Shown in pieces: positions 35,042 to 43,847 of a stretch of DNA of 64,000 nucleotides; position 1 is the first letter of the stretch, and every line of letters begins with the position of its first letter. The notes beneath the pieces are model-generated. The model searched no databases. It was not told the DNA's origin and saw only the letters and a program-made list of their open reading frames with translations. Both the position numbers and the translations under genes were made by a program. Source of the DNA: UBA10364 sp905182675 (GTDB lineage: Bacteria; Bacteroidota; Bacteroidia; Flavobacteriales; Schleiferiaceae); contig CAWVWE010000005.1 in assembly GCA_963933975.1 (NCBI GenBank), positions 32,646 through 96,645 of the forward strand. The letters run 5' to 3'.

Positions 35042-36384
35042 CAGTAACCTATGATAAGCCTTCCGATTTGGAAGTAAATGATCAATCCAATCACGTCGTT
35101 GGCAGTCGTTATAAAAGGTCCTGTGGCTAAGGCTGCATCTATCTTAAACCTGTTGAGCATCAAAGGAATAAATGTTCCAAATAAAGAAGCAAAAACAATT
35201 ACCGTAAGTAGAGAGATACTAACGGTTAACGTAATCAATTGGTCATAGCCTAATAATAAGCCTGCACCATACATCACTACCGAAAGGATGAGTCCATTAA
35301 ACAAGCCTACTGATAACTCCTTGATGAGTTTTTTACCTATGTTTTCTGGCTTCCGATGGCTTGCAAGTGACTGAACAACAATAGCAGAAGACTGTACACC
35401 AACATTTCCAGCCATTGCGGCAATTAAAGGCATGAAAAACGCCAGAGCGGGAACGAGCTTTATGTCCTCTTCATTTTTTCCGATTATTAAGGCTACTATC
35501 AATCCTCCAATAAGACCAATCAATAGCCATGGTATGCGTGCTCGGGTCACCTCATACACACTGTCATCACTCTCGACCTCATCGGTAAGTCCCGATGCTA
35601 ACTGGTAATCTCTTTCCGCCTCTTCACGTATGAAATCTACCACATCATCCAAAGTAATACGGCCTAATAACTCACCTGCGGCATTCACCACGGGAAGAAT
35701 AAATAGATCGTACTTCTGCATCATATTAGCCACATCTTCAGCAGGTACCGTACTCAAAACGGAATGCTCGATAGGTCTGTACAAATCCGAGATATTGTCT
35801 GTACGCTTCGCGGTAAGAAGCTTTTTTAAGCTTAAGGTTCCAACGAGAATTTCATCATCATTAACCACATAAACGGCATGTACCTTATCAATATTCTCAG
35901 CCTGGTTTCGCATGGCGGCAACACATCTAAGTGCTGTCAAGTCTTCACTCACCTTTACGAGTTCAGTAGCCATAAGAGCTCCGGCTGTGTCTTCTTCATG
36001 AGTAAGTAACTGGGCAATTCTTTTCGCTTGCTCTACGTCTTCTACCTGAGACAATACTTCCCTCGTAAGGTCGTCTGATAACTCCGAAAGCAGATCAGCA
36101 GCGTCATCAGAATCCATATTACCCACCAATTCTTGCGCAATTTCTTCGGATGAATAACTGGCAATAAGCTCAATTCGTTCGTCCTGGTCAAACTCCACTA
36201 AAACATCAGCTGCCATTTCCGGAGATAACTTCTCGAAAATAAAGGTCCGTTCTTCTTCCTCAAGAGTCTCCAACACCTCAGCTAAATCAGCCGCGTGAAT
36301 TCCTTCAAGAAGTTGTAAAAACTCAACATCAGACGAGGCTGACATCGCTTTTATAATGCGTGATCTAATGCTCAACTCTTCCAT
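35041..36384 (-). CDS. mgtE: Magnesium transporter MgtE
   Basis: The 447-residue protein has the MgtE layout: an N-terminal superhelical domain with many acidic residues, a CBS-domain pair (about 135-255) that gates by Mg2+, and five membrane helices at the C-terminus. The TM part contains MPLIAAMAGNVGVQSSAIVV, the family pore signature. Its start overlaps the rsmA stop by 20 bp. Transcription probably begins upstream of rsmA. Confidence 0.95.
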   Translation of the reverse strand: MEELSIRSRIIKAMSASSDVEFLQLLEGIHAADLAEVLETLEEEERTFIFEKLSPEMAADVLVEFDQDERIELIASYSSEEIAQELVGNMDSDDAADLLSELSDDLTREVLSQVEDVEQAKRIAQLLTHEEDTAGALMATELVKVSEDLTALRCVAAMRNQAENIDKVHAVYVVNDDEILVGTLSLKKLLTAKRTDNISDLYRPIEHSVLSTVPAEDVANMMQKYDLFILPVVNAAGELLGRITLDDVVDFIREEAERDYQLASGLTDEVESDDSVYEVTRARIPWLLIGLIGGLIVALIIGKNEEDIKLVPALAFFMPLIAAMAGNVGVQSSAIVVQSLASHRKPENIGKKLIKELSVGLFNGLILSVVMYGAGLLLGYDQLITLTVSISLLTVIVFASLFGTFIPLMLNRFKIDAALATGPFITTANDVIGLIIYFQIGRLIIGY

Positions 36385-37156
36385 CTTCTATGGCGTTTAG
36401 CAATTCAACAAATTCTTCATATCCCAATTGCTCCGCACGTTTACTTAAGTACGGGTGTTCAAAACCTTCCGGCAAGTTAATGACTTTCAATGCATTGCGC
36501 AGTGTTTTTCTACGTTGCCCAAATCCAGCTTTAACTCCTCGCTTTAACAACTTGAACGATATACCGGGTTCTGAGTTTCTGCGAACCATGTGCATGACAC
36601 CACTTTCCACTTTAGGAGGTGGACTGAAGACTTCCGGTGGTACCGTAAAATCATAAGTGAGGTCAAAATAGGCTTGGCACAACACCGAAAGAATACCATA
36701 CGTCTTGTTGCCTGGTCCAGCACATAATCTTTGGGCAACTTCCTTCTGGAACATACCCCCAAACAGCGGGATTTGATCCCGGTTCTCGAGTACTTTAAAT
36801 ACTATTTGAGAAGATATATTGTAGGGGAAATTACCGATCAACGCAAAACGTTCGTCCCCAAATGTTAACGAGGGATTCCACTTTAAAAAATCTTCTTCTA
36901 GTATCCGAGCACTGATGGCATTATAGTTTGCCTTCAGATAACTTACGCTGTCTCTATCTATTTCTACTACCCATGTCTCTACATGAGGCATTCGTAATAA
37001 ATACTTCGTCATGACCCCCATTCCGGGTCCCACTTCCAACACCTTATCAACTCCGTCAAAAGGAACCACGTTCGCGATGCGTTCCGCGATGGATTCGTCC
37101 TTTAAAAAATGCTGACCCAAGTGCTTTTTAGCTCGTACTTGTCCATTATACCTCAT
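36365..37156 (-). CDS. rsmA: 16S rRNA dimethyladenosine transferase
   Basis: This 263-residue SAM-dependent enzyme dimethylates two adjacent adenosines near the 3' end of 16S rRNA. The start KKHLGQHFLKD, SAM loop LEVGPGMGVMT and NFPYNISS (in place of the common NLPY) identify KsgA/RsmA. Length is usual. It heads a three-gene unit with mgtE and the dehydrogenase, and is divergent from fbp. Confidence 0.95.
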   Translation of the reverse strand: MRYNGQVRAKKHLGQHFLKDESIAERIANVVPFDGVDKVLEVGPGMGVMTKYLLRMPHVETWVVEIDRDSVSYLKANYNAISARILEEDFLKWNPSLTFGDERFALIGNFPYNISSQIVFKVLENRDQIPLFGGMFQKEVAQRLCAGPGNKTYGILSVLCQAYFDLTYDFTVPPEVFSPPPKVESGVMHMVRRNSEPGISFKLLKRGVKAGFGQRRKTLRNALKVINLPEGFEHPYLSKRAEQLGYEEFVELLNAIEDGRVEH

Positions 37157-37161
37157 GGTTG

Positions 37162-37169
37162 TAAAGGTA
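37162..37169 (-). promoter_or_regulatory. Candidate -7 box (TACCTTTA) abutting rsmA
   Basis: TACCTTTA on the minus strand ends 5 nt before the ATG at 37156. A TTTA 18 nt upstream may be a weak -33 element. Confidence 0.42.
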
Positions 37170-37243
37170 AGGTTTTGAACTTCGAGTTAAAGCCATATTA
37201 ACGTAACTTGCGAGGACCTATTACAAACCATTATCCGCTAACC

Positions 37244-38254
37244 ATGTTACAACCAACTACCCTCGGCGAATTCATTGTTGAGAACCAGCAAGATTTCCCC
37301 TATGCAACAGGGGAACTTAGTCATTTATTAACCTCTATTCGACTGGCCGCTAAGGTGGTAAACCGAGAAATCAACAAGGCTGGTCTTGTTGATATTCTAG
37401 GTGCCATAGGCAGGAAGAATATTCAAGGTGAAGCACAGCAAAAATTAGATGTTATCGCTAATGACACTTTTATGCGTGCGCTCAGAAGTATGGGACAAGT
37501 TTGTGGGGTCGCTTCAGAAGAAGAAGAATACTTCGTGAGCTTCGATGACGACATCCATCACGAAGCAAAATATATAGTTCTCATGGATCCGTTAGACGGT
37601 TCAAGCAATATTGATGTAAATGTCAGTGTTGGGACTATTTTCTCTATCTACCGAAGAATAACACCTGTTGGTAGCCCTGTGACACTGGAAGATTTTCTAC
37701 AACCTGGCGACGCTCAAGTTGCAGCTGGTTATGTTGTCTACGGTTCATCTACTATGCTTGTGTATAGCACAGGGAGCGGTGTGAATGGATTCACTCTAGA
37801 CCCTAGTATTGGTGTGTTTTGTCTATCTCATCCCAATATGCAGATCCCTGAAACAGGCAAAATATACAGTGTTAATGAAGGGAATTATGTTCATTTCCCT
37901 GAAGGTGTAAAACAGTATATCAAATATTGTCAAGAATATGACGAAGCCTCTGGAAGACCATATACCTCCAGATATATAGGCTCATTAGTTTCTGATTTTC
38001 ATCGCAATCTTATCAAAGGTGGGGTCTATCTTTATCCCACAGGAACTATGGCTCCAAAAGGTAAACTAAGGCTCCTGTACGAGTGTAACCCACTCGCCTT
38101 TATTGTTGAACAAGCAGGCGGTACCGCAACAGACGGAAAGCGTAGAATTATGGAACTTCAGCCGAGCGAATTGCACGAACGAGTTCCATGCTTCATAGGC
38201 TCTCCTAAAATGGTGGATACAGCCCATGCGTTTTTACGCAAATACGAAGAATAA
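37244..38254 (+). CDS. fbp: Class 1 fructose-1,6-bisphosphatase
   Basis: This 336-residue gluconeogenic enzyme removes the C1 phosphate of fructose-1,6-bisphosphate. The metal-binding MDPLDGSSNIDVN and the C-terminal YECNPLAFIVEQAGG are diagnostic for class 1. The frame continues to a TTG at 37208, but the ATG at 37244 gives the family N-terminus. Only the triplet GCA separates its stop from the mfd start codon. Confidence 0.95.
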   Translation: MLQPTTLGEFIVENQQDFPYATGELSHLLTSIRLAAKVVNREINKAGLVDILGAIGRKNIQGEAQQKLDVIANDTFMRALRSMGQVCGVASEEEEYFVSFDDDIHHEAKYIVLMDPLDGSSNIDVNVSVGTIFSIYRRITPVGSPVTLEDFLQPGDAQVAAGYVVYGSSTMLVYSTGSGVNGFTLDPSIGVFCLSHPNMQIPETGKIYSVNEGNYVHFPEGVKQYIKYCQEYDEASGRPYTSRYIGSLVSDFHRNLIKGGVYLYPTGTMAPKGKLRLLYECNPLAFIVEQAGGTATDGKRRIMELQPSELHERVPCFIGSPKMVDTAHAFLRKYEE

Positions 38255-38257
38255 GCA

Positions 38258-41200
38258 TTGGAACTGGCAGATATATTATCACTTTACGACCATCACCCCT
38301 TAGTAAAAGAATTAATTTCTGCCTCTAACAGTGGTACTCAAGCTTCTATAGGTTTTAGAGCGGCCAGTTGCTCGCATACTGCTGTATTAACCGCTGCTAC
38401 TTATCTCAGTACTGGTAAGGCACAACTTATTGTCACTAACAGTAAAGAGGATGCCGCATACTTACAAAATGACTTAGAGAAACTACTGGGGAAAGCACCG
38501 TGTTATTTTTATCCAGCGTCCTACCGTAGGCCGTATGAAATAGAACAAACTGACAATGCGAATGTCCTACTTCGCGCTGAAGTTTTAAATCACTTAAGCA
38601 GTAGACGTCGTCCCCCGATAGTGATCACCTATACCGATGCACTTTTTGAAAAAGTTGTGACTAGAAAGGAGCTAGAAACTAATACCTTAAAATTACATGT
38701 CGGTGAGCGTATTAGTCTCGAATTCCTAAACGAGGCCCTTTTTGAGTATCAGTTTGAAAGGGTAGACTTTGTCGTTCATCCAGGTCAATTCTCTGTTCGT
38801 GGAGGAATAGTTGATATTTTTTCTTTCTCAAAAGACCACCCCTATCGCGTTGAGTTCTTTGACGATGAGGTGGAGAGTATTCGCTATTTCGACATAGAAA
38901 CACAAAGGGCGGTTGGACGTGCCACAAAAATGAGTATTGTACCCAATGTTGAAAATAAATCCTTCCTCGAGACTCGAGTCACCTTCCTAACTTATTTACC
39001 AAAAGACACCACCATATGGGTAGACACTCCGTCCATGGTCGTTGCACGGCTGGAAAGACTCATGGAACTGGCGCATGAAACCTATGGCAATCTAGGGGAG
39101 ACTATTAAACGAGCGACACCAAGTGAGCTTTTCTTATCCGGTAGCGCACTCAAGCGGAGTCTTATGGAGTATTCGAGGGTGGAGTTTGGACGTCCAGAAT
39201 GGCACAGCACAACCATGGAGAGTAAGGCATTACCGCAACGTGCATTTAATAAAGATTTCTCACTCCTTGCGCAAACACTTTTAAACGCAGAGAAGACTGA
39301 TGTCAAAACAGTTTTGATGTGTTCAAACCCAAAGCAGATTCAGCGATTTGCTGCCATTTTTGAAGATATTAAACTTCTGCCCACCTATAGCACAACAGAG
39401 GTCGCTCTGCACGAAGGGTTCGAGGATGGTCATGCAGGACTATACCTGTACACAGATCATCAGATATTCGATCGCTACCAACGGTTCAATATAAAAAATG
39501 GCGCTCAAAAAAAACAAGCCATAACTCTGGAGCAAATCAATGCTCTTGAATTTGGCGACTTTGTAACCCATGTTGATCACGGTGTAGGTAAGTTCGGTGG
39601 ATTACAAAAAGTAGACAACAACGGTACCATTCAAGAAGCAATTAAACTGGTTTATAGGGACAATGACATACTATATGTCAGTATACACTCTTTACATAAA
39701 ATCAGTAAATACAACGGAAAAGACGGTACGGCGCCACAACTTCATAAATTAGGTAGTGCGCAATGGCAAACACTGAAAAAGAAGACAAAAGCAAAAGTTA
39801 AAAAAATTGCCTTTGACCTTATACAGCTCTATGCCAAGAGAAAAGAAGCTATTGGCTTCCCCTGCGCACCGGATAGTTATTTACAACATGAACTTGAAGC
39901 GAGCTTCGTCTATGAAGACACTCCTGATCAGGTAAGCTCTACTGAGGCCATTAAAAAGGATATGGAAAGTACCATGCCTATGGACCGACTGATCTGTGGC
40001 GATGTTGGTTTCGGGAAGACCGAAATTGCTATACGCGCAGCATTCAAAGCTGCCGCCAACGGGAAACAAGTCGCTGTATTAGTACCTACTACCATACTGG
40101 CCTTCCAACACTTCAAGACCTTTACACAGCGACTAAGTAATTTTCCAGTCACGGTAGATTATATCAATAGATTCCGCAGTGCTGCACAACAGAGGGAGAC
40201 TGTTAAAAAGTTAGCAACAGGAGAAATAGACATACTCATAGGAACCCACAAGCTTGTCAGTAAATCTGTTATATTCAAAGACTTAGGTCTGTTAATCATA
40301 GATGAAGAACAAAAATTCGGTGTAGGTGTAAAAGACAAAATAAAATCACTCAAGGTGAATGTAGATACCCTTACACTAACTGCCACGCCCATCCCAAGAA
40401 CACTTCAGTTCTCTCTAATGGCAGCACGTGATTTGAGTATAATGACTACTCCTCCGCCGAACAGACAACCCATTGAAACCGAGCTTATAGGATTCAACGA
40501 AGAAGCCATTCGCAATGCTATTAGCTATGAGATTCAGCGTGGTGGACAAGTATTCTTTATCAACAATCGCGTTAGTAATATTCAAGAAGTAGCTGGCATG
40601 ATTAGTAGGCTTGTACCAGACGCATCCATAGGAATTGGACATGGACAGATGGATGGTAAGAAACTTGAAAAAGTCATGCTCGACTTTATGGATGGCAAAT
40701 TTGATGTGCTCGTTGCAACCTCTATTATAGAAAGTGGACTCGACGTTCCTAATGCCAATACCATTCTGATCAATAATGCGAACCATTTTGGAATGTCAGA
40801 CTTGCATCAGATGCGCGGCCGTGTAGGGCGTTCCAACAAAAAAGCGTTTTGTAAGCTCATCACACCACCGCTCACCACACTCACAGATGAGGCTAGAAAA
40901 CGCCTTAAAGCCCTAGAACAATTCACGGATCTTGGAAGCGGCTTCAAAATCGCTATGAAAGATTTGGAGATCAGAGGTGCTGGAGACATGCTTGGGGGAG
41001 AACAAAGCGGATTTATATCAGATATGGGCTTTGATACTTACCAGAAAATTCTGGCCGAGGCAGTAAAAGAATTACAAGAAAATGAATTCCAAGACCTCTA
41101 TGAGCAAAAAGTCAAAGAGAAAGGATCTGACTTTGTTGATGAGGTACAAATAGACTCGGATCTAGAATTACTCATTCCGGATCATTATGTCAATAACATC

Positions 41201-41602
41201 GAAGAGCGACTTAAACTATATCAAAGATTAGGCGCAATAGACTCTACGGAAGAACTTGATATCTTTAAACTTGAACTAGAGGATAGGTTTGGACCTGTTC
41301 CACAGACCGTTGAAGCGCTACTCTATTCAGTTCGTGTAAAATGGCTGGCGAAACATATTGGATTTTCCAAGCTCATTATCAAAGGTGGTAAGCTGATCGG
41401 TCATTTTGCCGCGGAAAATAATTCAGCCTACTATCAATTACCCATCTTCTCTGCTATATTAAACTATCTGCAGCGAAATCCCAGAAAAATACAAGTCAAG
41501 CAGAAGGGTGAAAAATTGACATTTGTAGTCCAAGACATCATTGCATTAGAACAAATACATAGCATTTTAGAAGACATCACGGCTACTGAAAAAACAACAT
41601 GA
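38258..41602 (+). CDS. mfd: Transcription-repair coupling factor
   Basis: This 1114-residue translocase displaces stalled RNA polymerase and recruits UvrA. It has the UvrB-like N-terminal module, the RNA polymerase interaction domain with FVTHVDHGVGKFGG, Walker A GDVGFGKT at 581-588 and a DEEQ box at 682-685, then the TRCF C-terminal domain. The start is TTG, since no in-frame ATG exists for over 50 codons and fbp ends in the same frame 3 nt earlier. It overlaps the DinB-like gene by 4 bp. Confidence 0.96.
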   Translation: MELADILSLYDHHPLVKELISASNSGTQASIGFRAASCSHTAVLTAATYLSTGKAQLIVTNSKEDAAYLQNDLEKLLGKAPCYFYPASYRRPYEIEQTDNANVLLRAEVLNHLSSRRRPPIVITYTDALFEKVVTRKELETNTLKLHVGERISLEFLNEALFEYQFERVDFVVHPGQFSVRGGIVDIFSFSKDHPYRVEFFDDEVESIRYFDIETQRAVGRATKMSIVPNVENKSFLETRVTFLTYLPKDTTIWVDTPSMVVARLERLMELAHETYGNLGETIKRATPSELFLSGSALKRSLMEYSRVEFGRPEWHSTTMESKALPQRAFNKDFSLLAQTLLNAEKTDVKTVLMCSNPKQIQRFAAIFEDIKLLPTYSTTEVALHEGFEDGHAGLYLYTDHQIFDRYQRFNIKNGAQKKQAITLEQINALEFGDFVTHVDHGVGKFGGLQKVDNNGTIQEAIKLVYRDNDILYVSIHSLHKISKYNGKDGTAPQLHKLGSAQWQTLKKKTKAKVKKIAFDLIQLYAKRKEAIGFPCAPDSYLQHELEASFVYEDTPDQVSSTEAIKKDMESTMPMDRLICGDVGFGKTEIAIRAAFKAAANGKQVAVLVPTTILAFQHFKTFTQRLSNFPVTVDYINRFRSAAQQRETVKKLATGEIDILIGTHKLVSKSVIFKDLGLLIIDEEQKFGVGVKDKIKSLKVNVDTLTLTATPIPRTLQFSLMAARDLSIMTTPPPNRQPIETELIGFNEEAIRNAISYEIQRGGQVFFINNRVSNIQEVAGMISRLVPDASIGIGHGQMDGKKLEKVMLDFMDGKFDVLVATSIIESGLDVPNANTILINNANHFGMSDLHQMRGRVGRSNKKAFCKLITPPLTTLTDEARKRLKALEQFTDLGSGFKIAMKDLEIRGAGDMLGGEQSGFISDMGFDTYQKILAEAVKELQENEFQDLYEQKVKEKGSDFVDEVQIDSDLELLIPDHYVNNIEERLKLYQRLGAIDSTEELDIFKLELEDRFGPVPQTVEALLYSVRVKWLAKHIGFSKLIIKGGKLIGHFAAENNSAYYQLPIFSAILNYLQRNPRKIQVKQKGEKLTFVVQDIIALEQIHSILEDITATEKTT

Positions 41603-42249
41603 ACCAAATGAAAGTAGATCAGTACCTGGAAAAGCGAATAGCAGAGCTCAGTCAACATCAACAAACGTTTCAAAGACTGTTCTATTTTTTAGAAGACCAA
41701 GAACTCCTGTTTATACCCAATGGAGAAAGTTGGGCGGCCATTGAGTGCATAGAACATCTCAATTTCGTTTCAGAACACTACTTACCCCAGCTCACTGCAA
41801 TATGTAAGTCTCATGCCAACGCTATAGAGCAAAGAGAGATTTCCCTTAACATGCCTTCTATTTTTATCCGAAAACTCATGACCAATAATGCCGACTCTTG
41901 GAGCATTAGTATGCGCACATCGGGAAAATTAAAACCACGAAGACTTCAAAAGCTTGGTCATAAATTCAGTTCACAAAAGGCCATGGAAAACTTCATTGCT
42001 GATCTAGATCAACTTAAGAAAATTGTTAGCATCATAGGCTCAAGCAGGACCTTATGCAACGCCAAGCTGAGTACAACAAGACCCTTATTAAAAATAAAAT
42101 CCTTGACTGCTATTGAGTATTTGATTCCCCATGTAGGACGTCATCTAAACCAGGCCGAGCGAATTCTTAACGGTGGACATCTTGAGCGTGAGCAACATTC
42201 CAATAACACAGACATCATCTACCCCAACAGCGCTGAAAGAATAGAATAG
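41599..42249 (+). CDS. DinB/YfiT-like putative metal-dependent protein
   Basis: This 216-residue helical protein looks like the DinB superfamily four-helix bundle: SWAAIECIEHLNFVSEHY near residue 45 and IPHVGRHLNQAERIL near the C-terminus supply the His residues that bind a metal in active members. Relatives transfer thiols (bacillithiol, mycothiol); the partner thiol here is unknown. It is coupled to mfd by an ATGA overlap and ends before a strong bidirectional terminator. Confidence 0.78.
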   Translation: MNQMKVDQYLEKRIAELSQHQQTFQRLFYFLEDQELLFIPNGESWAAIECIEHLNFVSEHYLPQLTAICKSHANAIEQREISLNMPSIFIRKLMTNNADSWSISMRTSGKLKPRRLQKLGHKFSSQKAMENFIADLDQLKKIVSIIGSSRTLCNAKLSTTRPLLKIKSLTAIEYLIPHVGRHLNQAERILNGGHLEREQHSNNTDIIYPNSAERIE

Positions 42250-42264
42250 TATTTAAGTTACTTC

Positions 42265-42300
42265 AAAAAAAAACCGGTTGCTGAGCAACCGGTTTTTTTT
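42265..42300. terminator. Bidirectional rho-independent terminator
   Basis: A perfect AACCGGTTGCT / AGCAACCGGTT stem is flanked by nine A on the left and eight T on the right. It serves both the DinB-like gene (plus) and the PorP/SprF gene (minus). Confidence 0.92.
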
Positions 42301-42321
42301 GCCTTCTATTTCAAATGAATG

Positions 42322-43845
42322 CTATAAGACTTTGATCCAAAGTTTTCCGCCATACTGGCCATTAAAACCTGATTCTCTTGCTTGCTTCGCAGATTCATAG
42401 TTGTTGAATTTTAGCAGGAACACATAGAACATATTATTACTTGGATCTTGGAATAAATCAGAACCAACGCCCTGTGAACGCAACTTATTTTGAAGTTTAG
42501 CAGCGTTGTTCCTTGCACCGAAAACACCTGCTGTTACATAATATCCCTGCGATCCCGCCTGAACATTACCCGCATACTGGGTAGGGTCGTATCCTTTAAT
42601 GTTACTGTTCGTTCGACCACCTTGTGGTGTGTTCGGATAAGTAGCTATTGTACCCCCGTTCCCTGATGGGTTCGTATTATTTAGCGTTCCATCTGGATTA
42701 GATCCATTAGAGTTTAGGTTAGAACCGCCTTGACTCGATTGAGAATTATTTGCTGCTGCCTCAGCCGCTGCAGTAGTTAACTCACTTTTCATGGCTTCTT
42801 TTTCAGCGTCAAACAAGGCCTTCTGCCCTTCTGTAACCTCATCTTTAAACTCATCTAAGCGATCATTTAAAAGATCTTCTAAATCACCAGACTGTCGACG
42901 TTGACGATCCTTAAGTTTTTTGATTTCATTCTCAAGACGCTTGTCTTTTTTGCTTTCACCAAAAGAATAGCGAAGCATGAACTCATGGGAGTTACCCAAG
43001 GCAAAACCATAGGTATTCAAAGAGAAGTCATAAGCGTAGCCCATTGTAATATTTTCCGTGAGGTGGACACCTGCATTACCAGTAACAGCATAAGAAGAGC
43101 GGTAAGCTGCACCTACAAAGAAATACTCATTATGGTTAAACATCAAGCCAGCATCAACCTGAGGAATAGTAACCTGATTCGCTCTTACTGTTAAATAAGG
43201 ACTTAAAGTCATTAAACCCTTTTGCATTTGAACGTCATACTGCGTGTTTACCACGAAGTGACGCATGTATTGATACTGGAACGGGCTGATGATATAATTA
43301 TCACTAAAATCAATAGCTGGAGCTAATAAATTTGGTATTGCAGCACCAATATTGAAATCTCCGAATTTTAGATTAAACCCGAAATTCAGATCAAATGTTC
43401 CTCTATTGAGTTGTGAATACAAGACGGGGTCTAATTCGTCTTGAACGCGAATACCAGCTATGTTTATCGTGTTATTAACATAACCTCCTCCCATTCCTAG
43501 GCTCAAACTATTCTCATCCGAGAACTTTACATGCCATGCATAAGAACCATAGAATCCTGAACGCGAGACTATATCTGTTACATCATTAAAGGCATAACCG
43601 CTATATCCGAATTTAAGATCGTTTTGATTGCCGTTGAACGACATAAACTGCGTTTCAGGAGAACCTTGAACATCAGTCCACTGTCGACGATTTAATACGG
43701 TGATTTCCGTCTTTCCATCGATACCACTAAATGCCGGGTTGAATAGATATGCCGTATTTAGATAATTTGAAATCAAAGGGAGCTGTTGCGCTTTTGCTGT
43801 TATACTCCCTAACAGTATCGCTACTATTAAAATTGAATTTTTCAT
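42322..43845 (-). CDS. PorP/SprF family T9SS protein with C-terminal SPOR domain
   Basis: The 507-residue protein has a signal peptide (about 1-19) and the PorP/SprF beta-barrel (about 20-300, opening with NYLNTAYLFNPAFSG). Next come a charged coiled-coil (about 305-360), an Asn/Ser/Gly-rich linker and a SPOR domain at 434-507 (YYVTAGVFGARNNA). PorP/SprF proteins help export and anchor type B T9SS cargo at the outer membrane. SPOR domains bind peptidoglycan lacking stem peptides, so this one could tie the complex to the wall. The type B cargo gene lies 3 bp upstream, the classic pairing. Confidence 0.88.
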   Translation of the reverse strand: MKNSILIVAILLGSITAKAQQLPLISNYLNTAYLFNPAFSGIDGKTEITVLNRRQWTDVQGSPETQFMSFNGNQNDLKFGYSGYAFNDVTDIVSRSGFYGSYAWHVKFSDENSLSLGMGGGYVNNTINIAGIRVQDELDPVLYSQLNRGTFDLNFGFNLKFGDFNIGAAIPNLLAPAIDFSDNYIISPFQYQYMRHFVVNTQYDVQMQKGLMTLSPYLTVRANQVTIPQVDAGLMFNHNEYFFVGAAYRSSYAVTGNAGVHLTENITMGYAYDFSLNTYGFALGNSHEFMLRYSFGESKKDKRLENEIKKLKDRQRRQSGDLEDLLNDRLDEFKDEVTEGQKALFDAEKEAMKSELTTAAAEAAANNSQSSQGGSNLNSNGSNPDGTLNNTNPSGNGGTIATYPNTPQGGRTNSNIKGYDPTQYAGNVQAGSQGYYVTAGVFGARNNAAKLQNKLRSQGVGSDLFQDPSNNMFYVFLLKFNNYESAKQARESGFNGQYGGKLWIKVL

Positions 43846-43847
43846 AC

